Shown in pieces: positions 1 to 5,533 of a DNA stretch of 5,851 nt (position 1 is its first letter; every line of letters starts with the position of its first letter). The notes beneath the pieces are model-generated. The model did no database searches, was not told the DNA's origin, and saw only the letters and a program-made list of their open reading frames with translations. The DNA is from an uncultured Clostridia bacterium. Lineage in GTDB: Bacteria; Bacillota; Clostridia; Oscillospirales; Ruminococcaceae. The DNA lies in assembly GCA_945910715.1 (NCBI GenBank), contig CAMDZU010000094.1, positions 1 through 5,851 of the forward strand, in the 5' to 3' direction. The position numbers and the translations under genes were made by a program.

Positions 1-2
1 GT

Positions 3-245
3 ATTGTTAATGAATGTATTAATAATAAAACCAAGCGAAATAACATGATCGAACTGCTTAAACTTGTGTCGAAAAAACACAGCGTTAAGTGCGGAATTGA
101 CGCACTGGTTGAAAATGATTATGCTGTTTCAAGGCATTATGCCAGAGAGTTGTTAAAGGCATTTGAGAAAATTGATGTGAATGTTGTTACTATGGGAAAA
201 AGATATCCTATGAATTGTCTGCCGGGTATATATAGCTATTTGTAA
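3..245 (+). CDS. C-terminal fragment of an unidentified protein (5' end off the window)
   Basis: The frame is open from base 3, so the gene most likely begins outside the window. The visible part is about 80 residues ending in GIYSYL and a TAA stop. An internal ATG at 45 could give a 66-residue protein, but no purine-rich ribosome site precedes it (the bases before it are AAGCGAAATAAC). I therefore read it as an internal methionine. The visible part is basic and looks alpha-helical, with a KLVSKKH segment and an ARELLKAFEKI segment, and no membrane stretch or catalytic motif. I do not recognise the family. It is the only plus-strand gene here and converges on the AT-rich orphan gene at 408-2135. 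The 162 bases between the two stop codons hold the terminator of the orphan gene and a cluster of GGGAAA words. Confidence 0.55.
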   Translation: MVNECINNKTKRNNMIELLKLVSKKHSVKCGIDALVENDYAVSRHYARELLKAFEKIDVNVVTMGKRYPMNCLPGIYSYL

Positions 246-263
246 ATTACAGAGAAAACAAGA

Positions 264-382
264 GGGAAAAAGGGAAAATGCTGTAATAATGCGGGTTTGC
301 GGGGCAAAAAAACAGGGAAACGCCTATTTTAAAAATAATGCTTTTCCCTGTGTAATTCCCGGTACTTTTCCCTACGTTTTTC
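264..382. repeat. Cluster of GGGAAA and TTTCCC words between convergent genes
   Basis: GGGAAA occurs at 264-269, 272-277 and 315-320. The inverse TTTCCC occurs at 343-348 and 367-372, with partial copies TTCCC at 356-360 and TTTTTCC at 376-382. The pair at 315-320 and 343-348 belongs to the terminator stem. The outer copies are not needed for that hairpin. The arrangement is three direct copies on the left and inverted copies on the right, which could be an array of protein-binding sites or decayed inverted repeats. No function can be assigned from sequence. Confidence 0.4.
306..351 (-). terminator. Intrinsic terminator of the 575-residue orphan gene
   Basis: Read on the minus strand, a perfect 9-base stem (ACAGGGAAA at 351-343 with TTTCCCTGT at 320-312) encloses a 22-base AT-rich loop. 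A run of seven T follows (312-306, the first overlapping the stem end). It begins about 57 bases after the stop codon at 408. The plus strand has no T run after the same stem, so the terminator should work mainly for leftward transcription. The loop is long for a classical terminator, which lowers confidence a little. Confidence 0.65.
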
Positions 383-407
383 CTTATGTAAACCGGAATC
401 AGATGGA

Positions 408-2135
408 TTATTTTGGAATATGTATTTGGTTGTGATTTAGAGGAAAAACAATCAAATATGTTTTTTTATCTCCGATTTGCACGCTTAGTTTATTCTTTTT
501 ATTGTCGCATTTTGAAAATCCTAATCTTTTGGCGTCTGAAATAAACTGTTTATATGTATAATTAGTAATATTAAAATCTGAAATTAACTTTTTGCAGAAT
601 TCATCTCCCATCATTAGTACAGGATTTTTACCTATTTTAGATAGGACAATAAGATCAGAATAATCTTCTTCTATTTTTATGTCATCCTTATTTTGGGTGA
701 ACTGTATTTTATTACCGGCTATCAATTCGTTTATTTTTTTAATGACAGTTATACATTTTTCTTCATTTGATTTTGTGAATTCAGGAAGAAGTCTTTGAAT
801 TTGTCTCTGTGCAGAATTTTCCAATGACTCTGTATAGCTAAAATAATAATTAAGCATATAGATAAAATATTCGTTTACTTTTTCTTTGTCATAAAATGAA
901 GCTTTCATGATTTGACTAAAAATTACAAGTAGAGTTATTTGTGTAAAATCAGCAAACGAAAAAATATTACTTGATACAAAATATTTTTTTGCAAGGAATT
1001 TAACTAATTCTTTTTTAAATTTAACGAAGTTATCATTTATTAGCTGATAATATTTCCTATTAAATTTAGGAATTTCCTTCCATAAATCTTCTGGTAAAAA
1101 AAGATTTGAATATAACGTGTTTATCGTTTTTGTTATCTGCTCTGTTTGACTGATATCTATATCAGACAGATCGATGGTAAAGAAATTATTGGATATTTTT
1201 TCTTGGCTGAGGATAAAAGGGATACCTTTATATGGAAAGTTAACTTTTCTTTGTGTTGAAAGGTAAGTATAATATTTATTAAGTTTTTCTCTCAACAGAG
1301 AGTCATCTTCCTTAGAATAATATACAATAAGTGGGCGCGCATCGAATATGATTGTTTCTGGATCAGTATTCTTGTTTAAGTAAATACTTTGAACAGACAA
1401 CAACTCACTGTCTTTTGTTCGTATATAGCAAGCGTTAATAAGTTTTTTTACAAAGTCTTTTGTTTTATCGCTATATATAATATTGGGAATAAGCAATTTA
1501 TGATCACTGGTATCCACGCGATCTAATACTAATGCCAAAACAGCAAATTCTAAAACTGAAAAAACGCATAATTGATTTCTGCTTTTCAATTCATTGAAGC
1601 TTTCTAAGGAAACTTCCGCTTTATTTTCAAACCATACATTGTTTCGCCAATCGTATTTAAATGAACTTTTTATTATTTCTGGGTTTATTATTCTTGCACC
1701 AATTTCAATTTGTTTTCTGACAGATTTTACATTATAATCAAGCTCATCTAAATATTCATCTAGCTTATCCTTAAGACAAAGTATACATTCGATGTTGTCC
1801 TTGCTATGAATTTCAATATACCAGTAACATTCTTTTTTATTTCCGTCAATGCGATGATATTTTTTCATTAAAATGGCAAAACAATCAAATTTGGCTTTGC
1901 TTGTAGATCCTTTCCATGTAGAATTAATTATAACATCATCCAATTTGTTTAATTGTTTAAATAAATATTTGCTGTTTCCTTTCTGCTCAAATCTTTTTTT
2001 GATTTTTTCATTCAGGCTTTTATCAAGTTTATTTTTTAATTTTTCGAATCTTTTGTTGACATTATCCATAAACTTGTCTTCGCTATTTTGGGAATTACTC
2101 TTTTGCTCGTTTGAATTATCGGAATGATTTTTCAT
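408..2135 (-). CDS. AT-rich orphan protein, 575 residues, function unknown
   Basis: I do not recognise this protein. The ATG at 2135 is supported by AGGAGGG at 2147-2141, five bases upstream, and by a good promoter. Residues 1-20 are polar and Asn/Ser-rich. Residues 21-62 are highly charged (FEKLKNKLDKSLNEKIKKRF) and likely helical or coiled coil. Residues 190-204 are hydrophobic but hold a Glu, so a buried helix is more likely than a membrane span. Residues 262-273 (IIFDARPLIVYY) and 304-324 look like beta strands. The last 75 residues, with YKQFISDAKRLGF followed by KLSVQIGDKKTYLIVF, look to me like the small winged-helix-like tail of phage or plasmid primase/helicase-type proteins. That is a weak impression: no Walker A or B motif and no nuclease motif is visible. 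G+C is strikingly low; bases 841-900 hold 10 G or C in 60. It stands alone between its own promoter and terminator, so it may be recently acquired cargo. Confidence 0.85.
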   Translation of the reverse strand: MKNHSDNSNEQKSNSQNSEDKFMDNVNKRFEKLKNKLDKSLNEKIKKRFEQKGNSKYLFKQLNKLDDVIINSTWKGSTSKAKFDCFAILMKKYHRIDGNKKECYWYIEIHSKDNIECILCLKDKLDEYLDELDYNVKSVRKQIEIGARIINPEIIKSSFKYDWRNNVWFENKAEVSLESFNELKSRNQLCVFSVLEFAVLALVLDRVDTSDHKLLIPNIIYSDKTKDFVKKLINACYIRTKDSELLSVQSIYLNKNTDPETIIFDARPLIVYYSKEDDSLLREKLNKYYTYLSTQRKVNFPYKGIPFILSQEKISNNFFTIDLSDIDISQTEQITKTINTLYSNLFLPEDLWKEIPKFNRKYYQLINDNFVKFKKELVKFLAKKYFVSSNIFSFADFTQITLLVIFSQIMKASFYDKEKVNEYFIYMLNYYFSYTESLENSAQRQIQRLLPEFTKSNEEKCITVIKKINELIAGNKIQFTQNKDDIKIEEDYSDLIVLSKIGKNPVLMMGDEFCKKLISDFNITNYTYKQFISDAKRLGFSKCDNKKNKLSVQIGDKKTYLIVFPLNHNQIHIPK

Positions 2136-2172
2136 TTTTACCCTCCTATTGTCAAATAAATTTCATATTATA

Positions 2173-2200
2173 ATAATATCACTAAATCAATAAATGTCAA
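2173..2200 (-). promoter_or_regulatory. Extended -10 promoter of the orphan gene
   Basis: On the minus strand a perfect -35 TTGACA (2200-2195) is followed by a 16-base spacer and the -10 TATTAT (2178-2173, five of six consensus bases). A TGA immediately before the -10 gives an extended -10 element. The predicted start lies near 2166, leaving about 30 bases of leader with a strong ribosome site ahead of the ATG at 2135. It lies just downstream of the resolvase terminator, so the orphan gene has its own transcription unit. No operator-like palindrome is obvious. Confidence 0.72.
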
Positions 2201-2203
2201 TAG

Positions 2204-2230
2204 AAAAAAGAGGGCACACCATTCGCCCTC
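2204..2230 (-). terminator. Intrinsic terminator of the resolvase gene
   Basis: On the minus strand, GAGGGC (2230-2225) pairs with GCCCTC (2215-2210) across a 9-base loop, followed by six T (2209-2204). The resolvase stop codon TGA (2231-2229) overlaps the first bases of the stem, so the terminator sits directly on the end of the gene. It separates the resolvase from the orphan gene promoter only a few bases further on. Confidence 0.8.
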
Positions 2231-2834
2231 AAATATAGCCTATCCTCTCATTAACCACACGATAAAAGGTTGTCTTTTTCATGCCCAGCTTTTTCATAGT
2301 CTGAACGGCGGTTTGCTCTCCCTCAAGCCAAGCGCGGCATTCCTTGTCAAAATCGTCCGGTACTACAAACTTAGGCCTGCCGAATTTTGCGCCTTTTTCA
2401 AGGGCAAGCTTAATTCCTTCCGCCTGACGAGCCTTGATTTTCCTGCGCTCTTTTTCGGCAGTGTAGGCGAGGAGCTCAAAAACAATATTGCAGATAAGCG
2501 ACTTTTCGAGGTCGCTTTTTTCTTTTGTGTTAAGGATAGGAGTATCCAGTATTACTATATCGACCCCCATCTGCTGAAGTTGTTGCCATTCGTTCTTGAT
2601 AGCCTCGTAATCACGTCCAAGCCTGTCCATTTCCTTGATTACAAGAGTATCGCCGCTTCTGAGCATTTTTTCTTTAAGCGCAAGATAGCCCGAACGGTTA
2701 AAGTCCTTGCCTGATTGCTTGTCTGTGATTATATCTCGCTCAGCAACGCCGTATTCTATCAGCGCTTCAATCTGTCTGTCAAGATTTTGCTCCGTGCTTG
2801 AAACACGGGCGTAGCCAAATGTTCGTCCATTCAT
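2229..2834 (-). CDS. Serine recombinase, resolvase/invertase type (201 residues)
   Basis: This is a small serine site-specific recombinase that breaks and rejoins DNA through a phosphoserine link. The catalytic domain starts with GYARVSS; Ser12 aligns with the nucleophile Ser10 of gamma-delta resolvase and Arg10 with its Arg8. DRLGRD near residue 70 supplies the conserved active-site arginines. A long helix with AYTAEKERRKIKARQAEGI leads to the GRPK hinge, then a C-terminal helix-turn-helix (QTAVQTMKKLGMKKTTFYRVV). The length is normal for the Tn3/Hin/Pin group. I chose the ATG at 2834 because AAAGGA lies just upstream and the protein then begins MNGRTFGYARV like its relatives. An upstream in-frame ATG at 2882 would add 16 residues and lies inside the repeat block. 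With no transposase nearby, multimer resolution or element maintenance is likely; DNA inversion is the alternative. Confidence 0.93.
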   Translation of the reverse strand: MNGRTFGYARVSSTEQNLDRQIEALIEYGVAERDIITDKQSGKDFNRSGYLALKEKMLRSGDTLVIKEMDRLGRDYEAIKNEWQQLQQMGVDIVILDTPILNTKEKSDLEKSLICNIVFELLAYTAEKERRKIKARQAEGIKLALEKGAKFGRPKFVVPDDFDKECRAWLEGEQTAVQTMKKLGMKKTTFYRVVNERIGYI

Positions 2835-2871
2835 AAAAATCCTTTCAAAATAGTTCCATAAAATCTGCATA

Positions 2872-2987
2872 TAAACGGACATATCCGAAAAGCCAGAATG
2901 TACCTTTATGAACGTTCAAAACCGCTTTTCAGCAGCGTTCGTAAAGGTTTACTTTTTTGGATATGTCCGTTTACCTTTCTGAACGTA
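2872..2987. other. Candidate res site of the serine resolvase
   Basis: This 116-bp block fills most of the gap between the resolvase and the amidotransferase gene. Its outer arms are a perfect 15-base inverted repeat: TAAACGGACATATCC at 2872-2886 and GGATATGTCCGTTTA at 2959-2973. The TGTCCGTTTA core resembles the half-site consensus bound by gamma-delta and Tn3 resolvases (TGTCYGATA type). A diverged inverted copy, ATGTACCTTTA at 2898-2908, matches ATGTCCGTTTA at 9 of 11 positions, which would give a subsite of about 37 bp (2872-2908). The total length is close to the usual 114-120 bp of three-subsite res sites, and the position beside the resolvase gene is typical. By analogy with Tn3 the resolvase may repress its own promoter here. 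The subsite assignment is inference. Confidence 0.6.
2902..2987. repeat. Three copies of a 15-bp repeat (ACCTTTATGAACGTT type)
   Basis: Copy 1 is ACCTTTATGAACGTT at 2902-2916 (plus). Copy 2 is ACCTTTACGAACGCT, read on the minus strand at 2948-2934. Copy 3 is ACCTTTCTGAACGTA at 2973-2987 (plus). Copies 2 and 3 each match copy 1 at 13 of 15 positions. Copies 1 and 2 form an inverted pair nested inside the outer 15-bp inverted repeat. Copy 3 shares one base with the right outer arm and ends directly against the stop codon of the amidotransferase gene. Copy 1 also contains the perfect palindrome TGAACGTTCA (2909-2918). Repeats this regular most likely bind the resolvase or another DNA-binding protein. 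Confidence 0.75.
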
Positions 2988-3968
2988 TCAGCTGCAGAAG
3001 GCTGAGCAAAGATCCTCGTCCTCGTTGTAACCTAAAATTTCGCTTATGACATCGGAAAAGGTCATAGGGTCGTAAATCAGCTCCTCAATTTCGTCATAAT
3101 CAAAGCCGTACTCTATAAGCAAGTCAATGTCATATTCGTTAAAGCCCATTGAAGTTGCGTAATCCATAATCTGACTGCGGCGGGTAAGATTTTCTTCATT
3201 GTAGTATCTGTCTGCTTTCCGTGCGCCACGCATAAAAAGATAGTCCCAGCGGTCATCTACATATTCAAATGCTGATTTTTCAATTTCACCGTCGGGAGCA
3301 ATTCTCACAATATCTCCGCCGCATACTTTTATATCCTCGTGGGGAAAATCGTCAAGCCCCAGCTTGTGCAATGCGTTGTCAAGAATTTCGTGAGTTGATG
3401 CATATACATAAAATCCGCCGAACCTATACAGCGCAACAGGGTTATCTCCCTTGACAAAGTACATATTACTGCGGCTGTCGAGCAATGTGAACATAAACGT
3501 GCCCCGAAGCTGTTCAGCCATATATTTCAGGCTTTCAAAGGAGATTGTGCCTTTTTCTTCAATAAGCTGCACCGCAACATAGCTGTCCGTTTCAATGCCT
3601 GTGCTTTTGAATTTGTGCTGCTCCTGAATCATATTGTCGTTATAGATCACACCGTTATGGGCAAGGGCAAAGGTAAGCTCCGCCTTGCCCTTGAAAGGGT
3701 GATTGTTTTGATTATGTTTTTGGTTTCCCTGGGTGGTCATACGTGTATGCCCCATAATCACATTAGCGTCAGGCGGCAGCATAAGTCGCATTTTGTGGGC
3801 GGCGACAGGCCGCTTGTAAATGCACATTTTGCCTCGGGAATTGTAGGCAAAGCCTGTTGCGTCTGTACCCCTAACCTCGCATTCTCTTGACAATACAGAC
3901 AAAAGCTTTGTCCTGTGTTTTGGGGTTAATACATTTTCATAGTCAATAAGTCCGAATATTGCACACAT
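2988..3968 (-). CDS. Stand-alone class II glutamine amidotransferase (326 residues)
   Basis: This is an Ntn-fold glutaminase-type amidotransferase like the N-terminal domain of PurF, GlmS and AsnB, which releases ammonia from glutamine. Cys2, exposed after methionine removal in MCAIFG, is the nucleophile, which fixes the start; AGGAAAGGA lies about 10 bases upstream. Further family motifs are RGTDATG (33-39), GHTRMTTQG (73-81, with the substrate-binding Arg76), AHNGVIYN (103-110, with Asn105 and Gly106 as oxyanion hole) and TDS (127-129). The glutaminase domain ends near residue 230. No phosphoribosyltransferase, SIS or synthetase domain follows. Instead there is an acidic helical tail with two similar 11-residue units (275-285 and 288-298) and a Cys-containing end. 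The gene starts 19 bases after the amidoligase stop, so the ammonia acceptor is probably the neighbour or its substrate. A simple N-terminal hydrolase role cannot be excluded. Confidence 0.9.
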   Translation of the reverse strand: MCAIFGLIDYENVLTPKHRTKLLSVLSRECEVRGTDATGFAYNSRGKMCIYKRPVAAHKMRLMLPPDANVIMGHTRMTTQGNQKHNQNNHPFKGKAELTFALAHNGVIYNDNMIQEQHKFKSTGIETDSYVAVQLIEEKGTISFESLKYMAEQLRGTFMFTLLDSRSNMYFVKGDNPVALYRFGGFYVYASTHEILDNALHKLGLDDFPHEDIKVCGGDIVRIAPDGEIEKSAFEYVDDRWDYLFMRGARKADRYYNEENLTRRSQIMDYATSMGFNEYDIDLLIEYGFDYDEIEELIYDPMTFSDVISEILGYNEDEDLCSAFCS

Positions 3969-3987
3969 ATCTTTTTTCCTTTCCTTA

Positions 3988-5097
3988 TTAAATATCGTCT
4001 TCTCCTACTCGCACTGGCTCGTTTACATAAAGCCTGCGCTCTTTCAGATAGGTAATCAGCTCTTTATCCTTTTGCTCGTCAAGGTCTGTTACAAAGTCAG
4101 TCCAGCTTAATGAGGTGATTTGTTCATCGTCAAGTATATTTGCAAGGGTGCAGATATGGTCAACAAGCTCAAGGGTTGCAATAATGGTGTTTACCTTGAG
4201 AGTGCCTCTGAACATTCTGAACTCAACGGTATTCCAATTGGTAATATTTACGCAGGTATATCTTCCTGCAAAGCCTTTCTTGGCTGATTCCATGATTTCC
4301 TTGGGACTGTTTTTGTAACCGTATCTTGCCGCCCATCTGTTCATCTGAGATTCTGTTCTGCGGCTGAATTTCAGCAGCTCCTCCCAATGGTGCTCCACAA
4401 AATAAAGGACACGGGAAATGCGTTCGTCCTGCTCTTCCCGTGTTTCCCCGAAAGTTGTTCTGTTGACGTGAATGTGCAGACCGCAGGTTGAGGTTTTGTG
4501 ACTGCGATAGCCAAGCTGCCTTGCCTCGTCTGTAATACTGCACCACGGCATTTCGTTTTTGTGATATTCAAGGGTCATAGGGTGAGTAACGATTTCCATA
4601 CCCTCGTCTAAAGAGCCGTCTGATTTTATGTAGATATGCTCGGCAAAGCGGTTTCCCTTGGACAAAATAAATTCGGCGTTGTCATTGTCTTTTCCCGCCT
4701 CGTCAATTTCAAGCTCCACTCCGAAAAATCTGCTGCCGTCTCCGTAGAAAATGGGATTGGGCTTGTAGCTGTATTCGTGAATACAACCGCTGTGGTTATG
4801 GTAGCAGCTTTCGCAATAGGCGTAATCATCGTCGTCCAGATAATAAGCATTGTCACGATGAATCAATCTGCCGCAATCCTCGCAGGTTGTATAATTCTCG
4901 TCATAGCAATCCTGACACAAGGGCGTCCCGTCAGTTCCTGCATTATCGTCATTCCAAATTCGTGTATCACAGTGGGAACAAATTACGGTGTTTTCGTCAA
5001 GGCAGCTTTCGCAGAGAACTTCTCCGTCAAAAACAGCATAGTTTCCGTCTGTGATTTCACAGCCGCAGATATCGCAAATTATTTTCTGTTCGCTCAT
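3988..5097 (-). CDS. Amidoligase-family enzyme with three N-terminal LIM-like zinc modules (369 residues)
   Basis: Residues 1-100 hold six CxxC pairs at 8/11, 29/32, 40/43, 61/64, 72/75 and 95/98, each module being CxxC, 17 or 19-20 residues, CxxC. That gives three tandem treble-clef or LIM-like zinc modules. Residues 124-304 carry the signature of the glutamine-synthetase-fold amidoligases (Amidoligase_2 type): GVELEID (126-132, metal-binding Glu128 and Glu130), SDGSL with EIVTHP (159-173), CGLHIHVN (205-212) and NTVEFRMFRGT (289-299). Members are predicted to use ATP to join a carboxylate to an amine, and are known to co-occur with class II amidotransferases, as here. The substrate is unknown. 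The start is supported by AAAGGA eight bases upstream. The gene is 12 bases after the DUF960 stop and 19 before the amidotransferase start, so it is the middle gene of an operon. The acidic zinc part may bind a partner or nucleic acid. Confidence 0.88.
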   Translation of the reverse strand: MSEQKIICDICGCEITDGNYAVFDGEVLCESCLDENTVICSHCDTRIWNDDNAGTDGTPLCQDCYDENYTTCEDCGRLIHRDNAYYLDDDDYAYCESCYHNHSGCIHEYSYKPNPIFYGDGSRFFGVELEIDEAGKDNDNAEFILSKGNRFAEHIYIKSDGSLDEGMEIVTHPMTLEYHKNEMPWCSITDEARQLGYRSHKTSTCGLHIHVNRTTFGETREEQDERISRVLYFVEHHWEELLKFSRRTESQMNRWAARYGYKNSPKEIMESAKKGFAGRYTCVNITNWNTVEFRMFRGTLKVNTIIATLELVDHICTLANILDDEQITSLSWTDFVTDLDEQKDKELITYLKERRLYVNEPVRVGEDDI

Positions 5098-5109
5098 TTT
5101 TCTTTCCTT

Positions 5110-5394
5110 TCAATATTCTTCCGCAAGCAGCATAGTGGAGTGGGTTTCATCGTCAATAACAAATATTTTTGCGGTAACAGGCTCTTCACATTTAATTAGG
5201 TGTGATTTTTCGTATGGAGGCATCTCCTGAGAATGGGTTATTTTCTGCATACCGTTTTCAGCAGACAGCTCAAAAACTTGAAGATAATCCTTTTCAATTT
5301 CAAGCTCGTTAATCAGATTCCACATAATTATCTGCAAATATATGCTTATTTGTTGGCTTATGCCTTTTGTAATGTATTTTTGATTGTCAAACAT
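5110..5394 (-). CDS. DUF960 family protein (94 residues)
   Basis: This small cytoplasmic protein matches my memory of the DUF960 family along its whole length. The features are an MFDNQKYITKGI opening, the central IMWNLINEL and DYLQVFELS, GMQKITHSQEMPPY, and the C-terminal VTAKIFVIDDETHSTMLLAEEY half. The length is normal for the family. Its biochemical role is unknown; members are frequent on phages, plasmids and conjugative elements of Firmicutes. There is no membrane segment or signal peptide. The start is set by AAGGAG (5406-5401), six bases before the ATG. It is the first gene of the operon with the amidoligase and amidotransferase. Whether it works with those enzymes or only shares their promoter cannot be told. 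Confidence 0.87.
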   Translation of the reverse strand: MFDNQKYITKGISQQISIYLQIIMWNLINELEIEKDYLQVFELSAENGMQKITHSQEMPPYEKSHLIKCEEPVTAKIFVIDDETHSTMLLAEEY

Positions 5395-5420
5395 TTTCTT
5401 CTCCTTGCGTGTTTTTTCGC

Positions 5421-5426
5421 ATTATA
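5421..5426 (-). promoter_or_regulatory. Probable -10 box of the DUF960-amidoligase-amidotransferase operon
   Basis: A perfect TATAAT on the minus strand (5426-5421) lies 26 bases ahead of the DUF960 start codon. It predicts a transcript starting near 5414 with about 20 bases of leader carrying the ribosome site. The matching -35 region at about 5444-5450 reads TGCTTTT and is a poor match to TTGACA. It overlaps the end of the upstream terminator stem and its T run. A weak -35 suggests a weak promoter or one that needs an activator. Confidence 0.5.
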
Positions 5427-5442
5427 ATAGGGTTTTTACAGC

Positions 5443-5489
5443 AAAAAGCACCCGACAGATATACAAAAACTGTATGTTTATCGGGTGCT
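5443..5489 (-). terminator. Intrinsic terminator downstream of the 50-residue small gene
   Basis: On the minus strand, AGCACCCGA (5489-5481) pairs perfectly with TCGGGTGCT (5455-5447) and is followed by a T run (5447-5443). Inside the loop a second stem, ATACA with TGTAT (5475-5471 and 5465-5461), with G-U and A-U pairs between, makes the hairpin almost continuous. It lies 45 bases after the stop codon at 5534 and just before the -10 box of the next operon. On the plus strand the same stem is not followed by a T run, although a weaker role there is possible. Confidence 0.75.
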
Positions 5490-5533
5490 GTGAAATTTTA
5501 TAAAATCCATTCCAAAAAGGACCAAAGTAAACC

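Noticed and set aside
45..47. ATG as the true start of a 66-residue plus-strand protein
   Set aside because: The frame is open upstream to the window edge and no ribosome site precedes this ATG, so a truncated longer gene is more likely.
976..1035. Homology of the orphan protein to a primase or helicase ATPase
   Set aside because: Only a vague likeness of the C-terminal tail and mid-region strands is visible. No Walker motifs were found, so no function was assigned.
2150..2155. Second TTGACA on the minus strand
   Set aside because: It overlaps the region just before the ribosome site of the orphan gene and has no -10 box at the right spacing ahead of a start codon. It is probably coincidental.
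2313..2714. Plus-strand reading frame of 133 residues
   Set aside because: It is antisense to the resolvase, whose catalytic residues and helix-turn-helix are unmistakable. The plus-strand product shows no recognisable motif.
2872..2987. CRISPR-like array or insertion-sequence ends
   Set aside because: The repeats are too few, occur in both orientations, and lack regular spacers. No transposase is present, and the adjacent resolvase explains them better.
4636..5199. Long plus-strand reading frame of 187 residues
   Set aside because: It lies antisense to the amidoligase and DUF960 genes, has low-complexity Val/Ile composition typical of a shadow frame, and has no credible ribosome site. The minus-strand frames carry clear family motifs.
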